Origin: Bacillus sp. EB106-08-02-XG196
GTDB taxonomy: Bacteria; Bacillota; Bacilli; Bacillales; Cytobacillaceae
Assembly: GCF_013396335.1 (NCBI RefSeq)
Contig: NZ_JABWSY010000006.1
Location: 1 to 64,000 of the forward strand
DNA: 64,000 nucleotides
Direction of reading: 5' to 3'
Positions 1 through 8,284 of this stretch are shown here, in pieces. The position numbers and the translations under genes were made by a program. The notes beneath the pieces were generated by a model. It had not been told where the DNA came from. It was given only the letters and a program-made list of their open reading frames with translations, and did no database searches. Numbering within the stretch: the stretch's first letter is position 1; the number at the start of each line of letters is the position of its first letter.

Positions 1-68
1 AATTTTGGACAGATATTCCGTCAAAATACGGACACCTAATATCGTCAATTTCTGGACTATATAATAAA

Positions 69-266
69 TCAATAACATTTAAGGCCTGATTTTCCTGGAA
101 GATTAATATCTAAAAATGCTAAATCAATTTCATGATTTAGATTAATTGAATGTGCTTGACTCGCATCTGAAGCCTTGAAAAACTTCCATGAAGGAAATTC
201 AGATAGCAACAAGTATTCTAGTTGTTCTAACTCTAATGGTTCATCATCAAGTAATAAGACATTCAT
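69..266 (-). pseudogene. Truncated response-regulator receiver fragment
   Basis: This is a 65-codon remnant of a response-regulator receiver domain. It begins with MNVLLLDDEPLELEQLEYLL and keeps the acidic pair near residues 7-8 and the phospho-acceptor region (AFLDINLPGKSGL). It closely matches the first ~62 residues of the intact regulator at 11051-11743. After GKSGL it runs straight into a stop, so half of the receiver domain and the whole AraC-type DNA-binding domain are missing. The sequence from base 69 down to base 1 no longer resembles the intact gene. The fragment is divergent from the amidohydrolase at 481 and faces the repeat-bearing promoter, which suggests it is what is left of that operon's regulator. 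Confidence 0.75.
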
Positions 267-335
267 TTTTATGCAGCCCCTCAGTAAAGTTTCCCATCCA
301 GTTCTTTCATTTAATTTAAACAAAAGGATATTTTA

Positions 336-421
336 AGTAAATATGATGTGGAAAAGAAGTAGAAAAATCTTAAAAAAGAGTAATAATTCTGAAAATAATT
401 TCATTTACCATTTCCTATAAT
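336..421 (+). promoter_or_regulatory. Promoter with three 21/22-bp spaced AGTAAA-like direct repeats
   Basis: AGTAAATAT starts at 336, AGTAGAAAAAT at 358 and AGTAATAATT at 379, a spacing of 22 then 21 bp. The -10 box TATAAT lies at 416-421, exactly 37 bp after the start of the last repeat. There is no good -35 box at the expected place, as is usual for activator-dependent promoters. The same layout recurs before the genes at 3575, 6648 and 16769. It drives the amidohydrolase pair that starts at 481. Confidence 0.7.
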
Positions 422-480
422 TAAACTAATAAACAAAATTGTAAAACACACCTGAATAGATAGAAAAGGAGGAAGACTAA

Positions 481-1986
481 TTGATTGATTTGCTGTTAAT
501 TCACGGTACTGTTATCACTATGGATGCCAACAGGCGAATTCTTCAAGATGGTGCTGTTGCTATTAACGATGGCAGACTTTTAGATATTGGCTTAACAGAA
601 ATTCTAGCATTAAAATATGAGGCAAAAAAAGTGATTGATTGCAGTCATCAGTGTATTTTACCTGGATTAATCGATGTTCACGGACATGGCGGACACTCTA
701 TGTTTAAGACTATTGCCATCGATAATGATTTTTGGATGCAAATTATGACCAATACGTATAAACATTTTGTAACCGATGATTTTTGGTATTACGAAGGAAA
801 ACTCTCTGCACTAGAGCGTTTAAAAGCTGGGATAACTACAGGTGTATCTGTTTTAGGGTCGATGCCGCGGTCTGATGACCCGATCTTCGCGATCAATCAT
901 GCAAGAGCATACGCAGAGGTTGGTATTAGAGATGTTGTTTGTACAGGCCCTTGTAATCCGCCATGGCCACACTTATTCAGCCGCTGGGTGGATGGTAAAC
1001 GGATTGCGAAAGAAGTAACGTACGAAGAAGTGCTGCAAGGTGCAGAAGCAGTCATTGAAGCATTGAATCATGCGAATGAAGACCGGACACGTGCATTTAT
1101 TACCCCTTTTGTCATCGTTACCTCAGTCGAACCATCAGGCCCAACATCACCAGGGAGGCTTTATGGGTTAACAGAGCATGACCTATATCAAGCAAAGAGA
1201 ATACGTGAGATTGCTAGAAAGTATCAAACACGGATCCATTCTGATGCCTTTGGCGGTATGATTCATATGGCTGTAAAAGATTGGAAAAACGCCCTGTTAG
1301 GACCAGATGTTCACCTTCAGCACTGCCGTGGAATTTCATTCGATGAGGCACGAATTTTAGCGGATACAGGTACGAATGTGAGTGCCTCCCCAGGCATAAC
1401 CCAGGCTAGTGCGAGAACTCCGGTACCTGAGTTAATTGAATTGGGTGCAACGGTGGCTATCTCTACCGATGGTACATCCCCATGTACAAGCTTTGATATG
1501 TTTCAAGCGATGAGAAAAACGCAGTTTATTCACCAATCTGCTCTTAGAGATGAATTTTATTTGCCTCCTGGAAAACTATTAGAAATGGTAACAATTGATG
1601 CAGCGAGATGCATTGGCTGGGATGACGAACTTGGTTCTCTTGAAATTGGTAAAAAAGCCGACGTCATTACGGTGAACCTTAATCAGCCCCACTTAACTCC
1701 AGAATTTATGCATGTCCATCGCTTGGTATATCAAGCAGTTGCAAATGATGTCTATCATGTGATTGTAGATGGTAAGGTAATTATGGAAGGTCGAAAAGTT
1801 CAAACCGCTGATGAAAAAACAGTGTTGTATGAGGCCAATGAAGAGGCCAATTCAACTGTCGAGCGGGCGGGCCTTAGGAAGTATATGGAACCCTCCAAGT
1901 ATTTTTGGGGGCATGCACGAGGCTATGTTGATGAAATGAGATATAACGAAGAAGATTATAGTTTTGCTAGATTGAAAGGAGAATAA
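481..1986 (+). CDS. ATZ/TRZ-type amidohydrolase
   Basis: A 501-residue metal-dependent hydrolase of the amidohydrolase superfamily, in the ATZ/TRZ/guanine deaminase branch. Visible metal-site motifs are HGH at residues 67-69, a histidine at 253, a histidine at 281 (QHC) and an aspartate at 330 (STDG). The family normally has HxxE in the third strand; here it reads HSDA, so the catalytic Glu is not in its usual form. The C-terminal GSLEIGKKADVITV stretch is the usual closing beta-domain. The start is TTG, chosen because AAAGGAGG lies 8 bases upstream and the protein begins at the normal family position. It is followed 3 bases later by a paralogous gene. The substrate is unknown; a cyclic amide, pterin-like or triazine-like ring is plausible from the family and from the neighbouring transporters. 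Confidence 0.82.
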   Translation: MIDLLLIHGTVITMDANRRILQDGAVAINDGRLLDIGLTEILALKYEAKKVIDCSHQCILPGLIDVHGHGGHSMFKTIAIDNDFWMQIMTNTYKHFVTDDFWYYEGKLSALERLKAGITTGVSVLGSMPRSDDPIFAINHARAYAEVGIRDVVCTGPCNPPWPHLFSRWVDGKRIAKEVTYEEVLQGAEAVIEALNHANEDRTRAFITPFVIVTSVEPSGPTSPGRLYGLTEHDLYQAKRIREIARKYQTRIHSDAFGGMIHMAVKDWKNALLGPDVHLQHCRGISFDEARILADTGTNVSASPGITQASARTPVPELIELGATVAISTDGTSPCTSFDMFQAMRKTQFIHQSALRDEFYLPPGKLLEMVTIDAARCIGWDDELGSLEIGKKADVITVNLNQPHLTPEFMHVHRLVYQAVANDVYHVIVDGKVIMEGRKVQTADEKTVLYEANEEANSTVERAGLRKYMEPSKYFWGHARGYVDEMRYNEEDYSFARLKGE

Positions 1987-1989
1987 TAA

Positions 1990-3459
1990 ATGAAAACAAA
2001 ACTTAAAGGAAAATATGTGATTGGTTTTGATGGGGATGATCATGTAATTTTAGAGGATTCAGAGGTAGTGTATGAAAATGATACTATTTTATATGTAGGT
2101 AAAAATTACACTGGAAAAGTGGATGAAGTTATTGATGCTGGGAACGCAGTCATTAGTCCAGGATTTATCGATTTAAATGCACTAGGTGATATTGATCATG
2201 ATATCCTGCATTTAGAAGCAGCTAGCGACAAACAGAAAAACCTGCTCTGGTCAAAGAGTTATGTTGAAAACGGTCATCATGAAGTTATGACAGCGGAAGA
2301 AGAAGAATTTAAATCATTGTATGCCTATTCTCAGTTGATTCTTCATGGTGTGACTACTGCGATGCCGATTACATCTGTTTTTTATAAAAAATGGGCAGAG
2401 ACATATGAGGAATTAGCCGCAGCAGCCAACCATGCAGGCGGATTAGGATTAAGGATTTACTTAGGCCCAAGTTATCAATCTGGAATTAGAGTCGTGGAGC
2501 CAGATGGAACAATCAATCTTTATTGGGATGAAGATGCAGGGAGAGCAGGGCTCGAGCGTGCTGTAAAGTTTATAGAAGAATTTGATGGTGCCTATGATGG
2601 CTTGGTTAAAGGAATGTTGGCACCTGAACGAATTGAGAGTCAAACTGAAGAAAGCCTGAAACTGACTAAATATTATAGTGAAAAGTTAAATGTTCCAATT
2701 AAACTTCATGCAGCACAGGGGAGCTTTGAATATCACACAATCTTAGAAAAACATGGGGTAACACCGATTCGTTATTTGTATGATCTCGGCTTTTTAGGAC
2801 CAAAAACTGGAATTCCACACGCACATTTTATTGCTGGTTATAGTGAAGCGCAAACCGGTGATGGCGATGATAAAGCGCTGCTAACAGAAACCAATACAAC
2901 CGTTATCCATTGTCCTTTAATCATCGGAAGGCATAGCTCTGCTTTAGAATCATTTGCAAAATACAAAAGGGCAGGTATTAATTTAGCACTGGGTACAGAC
3001 ACCTTTCCACCAGATATGTTTCAAAATATCCGAACAGGCAGTATGCTATCCAGGCTGATTGAAAAAGAAGTAGAGGATTCATCCTATGCTGATTTATTTC
3101 GGGCTGCAACAATTGGTGGAGCCAACTTTCTAGGAAGGGAAGACCTTGGCAGACTTACAGCAGGCGCAAAGGCAGATATCATAGCAATAGACTTGGACGG
3201 CTTCCATATAGGAGTGATAGATGACCCGATTCGTACAATGATTGCTAGCGGGTCAGGAAGAGATGTGAAATTTTCAATCATTAATGGCAGGGTAGTTATG
3301 AAGGATAGAGTCATTCCTAACCTGGATTTAGAAGAAATTAAATCCAAGGGACAAAAGTATTTTAATAAAATGAAAAAGGGATATTTGGAAAGAGATTATC
3401 AACAGCTTCCCGAGAATGAGCTGCTGCCTTCATCCTTTAAGATAGTGGACTTTTTTTAA
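1990..3459 (+). CDS. Divergent amidohydrolase lacking the HxH metal motif
   Basis: A 489-residue amidohydrolase-superfamily protein with the usual N-terminal beta-domain, TIM barrel and C-terminal GAKADIIAIDL stretch. At the end of strand 1, where active members carry IDxHxH, it reads IDLNALGD (residues 60-67), so both metal-binding histidines are absent. H240 (LHAAQ, with Gln where Glu is usual), H277/H279 and D337 (GTDT) remain. It may therefore bind one metal with a different ligand set, or act as a non-catalytic or altered partner of the enzyme at 481. It starts 3 bases after that gene with a GGAG Shine-Dalgarno inside the preceding coding end, so the two are clearly co-translated. Annotated relatives are often called chlorohydrolase family; I would not assign a reaction. 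Confidence 0.75.
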   Translation: MKTKLKGKYVIGFDGDDHVILEDSEVVYENDTILYVGKNYTGKVDEVIDAGNAVISPGFIDLNALGDIDHDILHLEAASDKQKNLLWSKSYVENGHHEVMTAEEEEFKSLYAYSQLILHGVTTAMPITSVFYKKWAETYEELAAAANHAGGLGLRIYLGPSYQSGIRVVEPDGTINLYWDEDAGRAGLERAVKFIEEFDGAYDGLVKGMLAPERIESQTEESLKLTKYYSEKLNVPIKLHAAQGSFEYHTILEKHGVTPIRYLYDLGFLGPKTGIPHAHFIAGYSEAQTGDGDDKALLTETNTTVIHCPLIIGRHSSALESFAKYKRAGINLALGTDTFPPDMFQNIRTGSMLSRLIEKEVEDSSYADLFRAATIGGANFLGREDLGRLTAGAKADIIAIDLDGFHIGVIDDPIRTMIASGSGRDVKFSIINGRVVMKDRVIPNLDLEEIKSKGQKYFNKMKKGYLERDYQQLPENELLPSSFKIVDFF

Positions 3460-3470
3460 TTTATTCAAGT

Positions 3471-3534
3471 AGTAAAGATAATGAAAAATAAAGTAAATAT
3501 TTTAAAAACAAGTAGTCTGAATATTTCTTATAAT
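3471..3534 (+). promoter_or_regulatory. Promoter with two 21-bp spaced AGTAAA repeats
   Basis: AGTAAAGAT at 3471 and AGTAAATAT at 3492 lie 21 bp apart, and TATAAT starts at 3529, 37 bp after the second repeat. The region is almost base-for-base alike to the one at 6542-6605, including the CTGAATATTT stretch before the -10 box. It drives the binding-protein gene at 3575. Confidence 0.7.
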
Positions 3535-3574
3535 TAGACAAATGCATATAAAAATATTCAGGGGGTTTTGGTCC

Positions 3575-5134
3575 ATGAAATGGAGATTAGGAAGATTTTT
3601 ACTCGTTATGCTATTAGCAATCGTTATTACTGGATGTTCAACTAAAAAGGATGTCAGCACAGAGGATAATAACAGCGGTATCGCAAAAAAAGATGGCGGT
3701 ACACTAGTCATTGCCCGCTTATCGGATGCTGAGAACTTAGATCATCATTTCATGTCAACGATTAACGCGGCAAGTGTTACCCACAGTAAAATATATGAGG
3801 GGCTTGTAGGGCGTGATAAAAATGCCGAAATTAAACCTTTACTTGCAGAAGAGTGGAAACAGCTTGATGATTTAACATGGGAATTTAAACTTAGACAAGA
3901 TGTAAAGTTCCATGATGGAACAGCCTTTAATGCAGAAGCGGTAAAAGCGACATTTGATCGTCTGTTGGATCCAAATGTTGGTTCACCAAGAGCAGTTGTA
4001 TTTAAAATGGTAAAAGAAGTGAAGGCAGTGGATGAATTTACAGTTCAAATTATTTTATCTGAGCCATTCTCACCATTACTTTCTATTCTAGCAAGCCATG
4101 AAGGCGGTATTATCAGTCCAAAAGCGATTGAAAAGTTTGGTAAAGAAATTATCAATGAACCGAATGGTACGGGTCCCTTTGTTTTTGAATCCTGGACCCC
4201 TGGACAAGAAATTGTCTTTACTAAGAACAATGAATACTGGGGAACAAAGGCTAATGTAGATAAAGTTGTATTTAAAGTTGTACCAGAAGAAACGACAAGA
4301 ATCTCAATGCTCGAAACTGGGGAGGCCAATATTGCTGAACCACTCTCAGTACCGATGATGTCTACTGTAGAAGCTTCGTCAAAAGTAGAGGTCTACCGAA
4401 GTGAAGGATTTGGTACGGAATATATTGGCTTTAACGTCCAAAAAGAGCCATTTAATGATATCCGTGTACGTAAAGCAATTTCACATGCTGTTGAAATGGA
4501 TTCGATTATAAAGGGCGTATACAATAATGTTGGTAAAAAAGCGAATTCATTATTAGGCTCAAAGGTTTTTGGCTATCACGCTGAGATGGAAGCCTATGAA
4601 TATAACCTTAATGAAGCAAAGAAATTGCTAGCAGAAGCCGGATATCCAGATGGTTTTGAAACAACATTAAAAACAATGGATAGTAAAGAAAGAATTAATA
4701 TGGCAGAGGTAATTCAGTCTCAGTTAAAAGGAATCGGTGTGAAAGTAAATATACAAGTTTTAGAGTACGGTACGTTTGTTGAGCAAGCTAACAGCGGGGA
4801 TTCTGAAATGTTTATTCTCAGCTGGAGAAACGCAACCGGCGATGCCGATTACAATCAATACAATCTTTTCCATACTAATTCTCAAGGAGCAGCTGGCAAT
4901 ACCTTCTTTTATAGCAATCAAGAGGTTGATCGTTTAATTGATGCTGCGCGCAAAGAAAAAGACCCAAATAAACGAATCGAACTGTATGCGAAATCACAAG
5001 AATTAGAAATGGAAGATGCAATATATATTCCAGTTAGAGTAATTGAAAATCTAGCAGCTGTAGCAAAAAATGTGGATGGTTTTGAAATTAGTCCCTCAGG
5101 TTATTTAGAAATCAATGATGTTTCAATTAAATAG
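3575..5134 (+). CDS. Oligopeptide-type ABC substrate-binding lipoprotein (paralog 1)
   Basis: A 519-residue extracellular solute-binding protein of the SBP_bac_5 (DppA/OppA) family. The signal sequence MKWRLGRFLLVMLLAI ends in a lipobox VITGC, so it should be a membrane-anchored lipoprotein. Family marks include the DGGTLVIARLSDAENLD start of the mature part, DDLTWEFKLRQDVKFHDGT, and NGTGPFVFESW. I chose the ATG at 3575 because CAGGGGG lies about 9 bases before it and the signal peptide begins there; an upstream ATG at 3542 would add 11 residues with no ribosome site. It is very similar to the protein at 6648. No permease genes are beside it, so it probably docks on the DppBCDF-type transporter at 12611-16476. 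Confidence 0.88.
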   Translation: MKWRLGRFLLVMLLAIVITGCSTKKDVSTEDNNSGIAKKDGGTLVIARLSDAENLDHHFMSTINAASVTHSKIYEGLVGRDKNAEIKPLLAEEWKQLDDLTWEFKLRQDVKFHDGTAFNAEAVKATFDRLLDPNVGSPRAVVFKMVKEVKAVDEFTVQIILSEPFSPLLSILASHEGGIISPKAIEKFGKEIINEPNGTGPFVFESWTPGQEIVFTKNNEYWGTKANVDKVVFKVVPEETTRISMLETGEANIAEPLSVPMMSTVEASSKVEVYRSEGFGTEYIGFNVQKEPFNDIRVRKAISHAVEMDSIIKGVYNNVGKKANSLLGSKVFGYHAEMEAYEYNLNEAKKLLAEAGYPDGFETTLKTMDSKERINMAEVIQSQLKGIGVKVNIQVLEYGTFVEQANSGDSEMFILSWRNATGDADYNQYNLFHTNSQGAAGNTFFYSNQEVDRLIDAARKEKDPNKRIELYAKSQELEMEDAIYIPVRVIENLAAVAKNVDGFEISPSGYLEINDVSIK

Positions 5135-5139
5135 GTAAA

Positions 5140-5181
5140 AAGATAAGAGGGATTTCCAAGTGGGATACGCCCTTTTATCTT
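5140..5181 (+). terminator. Hairpin between binding protein and CodA-like gene
   Basis: AAGATAAGAGGG pairs with CCCTTTTATCTT (12 bp, one G-T pair). No T-run follows, so it is more likely an mRNA-stabilising or partial-termination hairpin. It would allow a high binding-protein to enzyme ratio within one transcript. Confidence 0.5.
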
Positions 5182-5208
5182 GTAAAAGTAAAGAAAGGAT
5201 GTTTTATT

Positions 5209-6432
5209 ATGAGCCGTACCTATTGGTTAACAAATGCCCGCCTAGAAACGGGATATATAAAAGAAAATGATAGAGTAAAAGGAACAAAAACAGAGCTTTT
5301 TCACTTATTAATAGAGGATGGCAGGATAGAAAAAATTATCAAAGAAGCAGAGTCTGTCGGAAATGATTTACCTGTAAGGGATGCAAATGGTTTGCTGCTG
5401 CTTCCCTCATTTATTGAAAAGCATGTTCATCTAGATAAGACTTATATGGGGGAGGACTGGCGGGCTTGTATCCCCGCTTCAGGCGTTATTGAACGATGTG
5501 AAATTGAAAAAAATATTCTAGCTTCTATACCTTCCAGTACACAGCAACGCGCAGAAGCTTTGCTGGACGTTTTATTGTCCTATGGCTCAACCCATGTAAG
5601 AACACATGTGGACATCTATCCGGAAGCAGGATTGCACAATTTGGATGGGGTCAGTCTAGCACTTGAAACATATTCTAATAGGTTAAGTTCAGAAATAGTT
5701 GCCTTTGCCCAGCATGGCTTGCTGCGTCCTGGTACTGTACAATTGGTTAGAGAAGCATTGAGAAACGGTGCAGGGATTGTGGGGGCAGTTGACCCGGCAA
5801 CGGTAGATAATAATATTGAAGCCTCATTAGTACAGTTACTGGACTTGGCTGTTGAAGGAAATGCTGATATCGACTTGCATTTACATGACCCCGGCCATTT
5901 AGGAACTTTCACGATGAAACGACTTGCCTATTTAACTAAACAAGCAGGCTGGGAAGGAAGGGTAGCAGTCAGTCATGCATTCGGATTAGGAGATGTCTCG
6001 AAAGAAGAAGCAATTGAAATGGCAGGAATTTTAAGAGAAGCAGGAATCTCTATTGTGACCAGCCTTCCAATAGGACGGAATATCCCACCCGTAAACCTTT
6101 TAAATGAATATGGAGTAGATGTAGCTGTAGGAAACGATAATATCTATGATTCTTGGTGGCCTACAGGAAATGGTGATGTTCTTGAGAGGGCTGGACGTCT
6201 GATTGAACGATTCAGATGGACAGATGAGGTTTCACTTGGTCAAGCCTTAAAGTATATTACAGGTGGAAAAACTCTATTAGATAAGGATGGGAACCAGCTA
6301 TGGCCAAAGGCAGGTGTTGCTGCGAATATCGTCCTTGTAGAAGCCAGCTGTGCGGCTGAGGCGGTTGCTAGACGTTCAAAACGTAAAGCAGTTATCTATA
6401 AAGGTAACGTAGTTTTTGGTTCTTTGTATTAA
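5209..6432 (+). CDS. CodA-like amidohydrolase (paralog A)
   Basis: A 407-residue member of the cytosine-deaminase-like branch of the amidohydrolases. It has the strand-1 motif KHVHLDKTY (H72, H74, D76), THVD, an HLHD motif (H224–D227) where E. coli CodA has HCDE, SHAFGLGD (H256), and GNDNIYDSWWP with the metal-site Asp at 310. The Glu to Asp change three residues after the metal His is shared with both paralogs at 18426 and 19678, so it is a subfamily trait and not decay. It lies behind a binding-protein gene, as 18426 does. Substrate is probably a small N-heterocycle or cyclic amide; cytosine itself is not supported by the altered motif. Confidence 0.8.
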   Translation: MSRTYWLTNARLETGYIKENDRVKGTKTELFHLLIEDGRIEKIIKEAESVGNDLPVRDANGLLLLPSFIEKHVHLDKTYMGEDWRACIPASGVIERCEIEKNILASIPSSTQQRAEALLDVLLSYGSTHVRTHVDIYPEAGLHNLDGVSLALETYSNRLSSEIVAFAQHGLLRPGTVQLVREALRNGAGIVGAVDPATVDNNIEASLVQLLDLAVEGNADIDLHLHDPGHLGTFTMKRLAYLTKQAGWEGRVAVSHAFGLGDVSKEEAIEMAGILREAGISIVTSLPIGRNIPPVNLLNEYGVDVAVGNDNIYDSWWPTGNGDVLERAGRLIERFRWTDEVSLGQALKYITGGKTLLDKDGNQLWPKAGVAANIVLVEASCAAEAVARRSKRKAVIYKGNVVFGSLY

Positions 6433-6541
6433 TTCATTATTCTTGTAACGGTAAATCAATGATAAAGGGGATGGATTTTTACATCCTCTTGTTTGATAGG
6501 TTTTTAGTAGATTTTTAGGACGGTAAGAAACTACTAAAAGC

Positions 6542-6605
6542 AGTAAAGATAACGAAAATAATAGTAAAGATTTTCAATAAAAATATACTGAATATTTTTT
6601 ATAAT
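6542..6605 (+). promoter_or_regulatory. Promoter with two 21-bp spaced AGTAAAGAT repeats
   Basis: AGTAAAGAT occurs at 6542 and 6563, and TATAAT starts at 6600, again 37 bp after the second repeat. The match to the 3471 promoter extends over about 65 bp. This points to a duplication of promoter plus binding-protein gene. It drives the gene at 6648. Confidence 0.7.
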
Positions 6606-6647
6606 TAGAATAGATAGAAAAATACGATGAAACAAGGGGGAGAGTTC

Positions 6648-8213
6648 ATGAAAGAAAAACTAATTATCAGAAAATTTATTCTAGCACTGCTAATGGTAAT
6701 GTTATTTACTGGTTGTTCTACAAATCAAAGTGCCAGCTCCAATGGTGATGAAAAGGAAGATAAAGCTAAAGATGGCGGTACTTTAGTGATAGTTCGTTTA
6801 GCAGACGCAGAGAATTTGGATCACCATTTTATGAATACCATTAATGCAGCAAGTGTAACTCATGGAAAAGTGTATGAGGGTTTAGTAGGACGAGATAAAG
6901 ATGCTCAAATCCAGCCTCTATTGGCAAATTCGTGGCAACAGATGGATAGTAAAACATGGGAATTTAAATTAAGAGATGATGTGAAATTTCATGATGGAAC
7001 ACTTTTTAATGCAAGCGCTGTCAAAACGAATTTTGACCGGCTTTTAGATCCGAATGTAAAAGCACCTAGAGCCGGTGTTTTCAAAATGGTTAGTGAAGTG
7101 AAAGTCATCGATGAATTTACAGTTCAATTTATCTTAGATGAACCGTTTGCACCTTTACTCTCCATCCTAGCCAGTCATGAGGGAGGAATTATTAGTCCAA
7201 AGGCGATTGAGAAGTTTGGCAAGAACATCATCAATGAACCAAATGGAACCGGGCCTTTTTCATTTGAATCTTGGACACCAGGCCAAGAAATAGTATTAGC
7301 TAAAAATGATCAATATTTTGGAGATAAAGCAAAGGTCGATAAAGTTATTTTTAAAATTGTTCCAGAGGAAACAACCAGAACCTCAATGATTGAGACAGGT
7401 GAAGCACATATAGCAGAGCCGCTTTCTGTAACGATGATGGATACAGTAGATGCTTCATCAGCAATGGAAGTCTATCGGAGTGAAGGTTTTGGTACGGAAT
7501 ATATTGGTTTTAACACGGAGAAAAAACCATTTAATGATATCCGTGTCCGAAAAGCGATTGCACATGCCATTGAAATGGATTCTATTATCAAGGGTGTATT
7601 TAATAACGTAGGAAAAAAAGCGAATTCTCTATTAGGATCTCAAGTATTTGGATATCATGAAGGTTTGAAAGCTTATGAATATAACTTAAATGAAGCTAAG
7701 AGATTATTGGCAGAAGCAGGATATCCTAATGGTTTAAAAACAATCTTGTCAACCAATGATGTAAAGGAAAGAGTAAGTCTTGCAGAAGTTGTTCAATCAC
7801 AGTTAAAAGGGATTGGTGTTGACGTAGAAATACAGGTATTTGAAGCTGGAACTTTTATTGAGAAAAGAAATAGAGGCGAATCACAAATGTTTATTAATAG
7901 CTGGAGAAATGCAACTGGTGACGCCGATTACAATCAATACAATCTTTTCCACTCGTCTTCAAAGGGACCTGCTGGTAATGTCTTCTTTTACAGTAATGAA
8001 AGGGTTGATCAGTTAGTTAATGCTGGACGAATTGAGAGTGATCCAGAAAAACGCATACAGATTTATGCGGAGGCACAAGAATTAGAAATGCAGGATGCTG
8101 TATATGTACCTGTACGTGTCATTGAAAACGTAGCTGCTGTTTCAAAAAAGATTGATGGCTTTAGAATAAGTGCTGCCGGTTATTTAGAAATCAATGATGT
8201 TTCAATTAAATAA
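6648..8213 (+). CDS. Oligopeptide-type ABC substrate-binding lipoprotein (paralog 2)
   Basis: A 521-residue SBP_bac_5 lipoprotein with lipobox LFTGC near residue 22. It is nearly collinear with the protein at 3575 (shared stretches such as GTGPF, GFGTEYIGFN and SWRNATGDADYNQYN). The start is the ATG at 6648 with GGGGG about 8 bases upstream; the longer frame from 6627 adds seven residues that include the ribosome site itself. It is a single-gene transcription unit, bounded by a repeat-bearing promoter and a strong terminator. Like its paralogs it lacks its own permease genes. Likely ligands are those of the island's ABC transporter; whether they are peptides or heterocycles cannot be told from sequence. 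Confidence 0.88.
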   Translation: MKEKLIIRKFILALLMVMLFTGCSTNQSASSNGDEKEDKAKDGGTLVIVRLADAENLDHHFMNTINAASVTHGKVYEGLVGRDKDAQIQPLLANSWQQMDSKTWEFKLRDDVKFHDGTLFNASAVKTNFDRLLDPNVKAPRAGVFKMVSEVKVIDEFTVQFILDEPFAPLLSILASHEGGIISPKAIEKFGKNIINEPNGTGPFSFESWTPGQEIVLAKNDQYFGDKAKVDKVIFKIVPEETTRTSMIETGEAHIAEPLSVTMMDTVDASSAMEVYRSEGFGTEYIGFNTEKKPFNDIRVRKAIAHAIEMDSIIKGVFNNVGKKANSLLGSQVFGYHEGLKAYEYNLNEAKRLLAEAGYPNGLKTILSTNDVKERVSLAEVVQSQLKGIGVDVEIQVFEAGTFIEKRNRGESQMFINSWRNATGDADYNQYNLFHSSSKGPAGNVFFYSNERVDQLVNAGRIESDPEKRIQIYAEAQELEMQDAVYVPVRVIENVAAVSKKIDGFRISAAGYLEINDVSIK

Positions 8214-8226
8214 ACAATAAATAATA

Positions 8227-8280
8227 GGAGAGGCTGGTTCTAATGGTTGGTAAGTGATAACCATTTAGAATCAGCCTCTT
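8227..8280 (+). terminator. Rho-independent terminator after binding-protein gene
   Basis: A long stem, GAGGCTGGTTCTAAATGG-like on one side and its complement ending in CAGCCTC on the other, is followed by TTCTTTCT. It lies between convergent genes and may serve both strands. Confidence 0.75.
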
Positions 8281-8284
8281 CTTT

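Noticed and set aside
1..68. Open minus-strand frame left of the regulator fragment
   Set aside because: Too short to identify; three frames are partly open and none matches the intact regulator.
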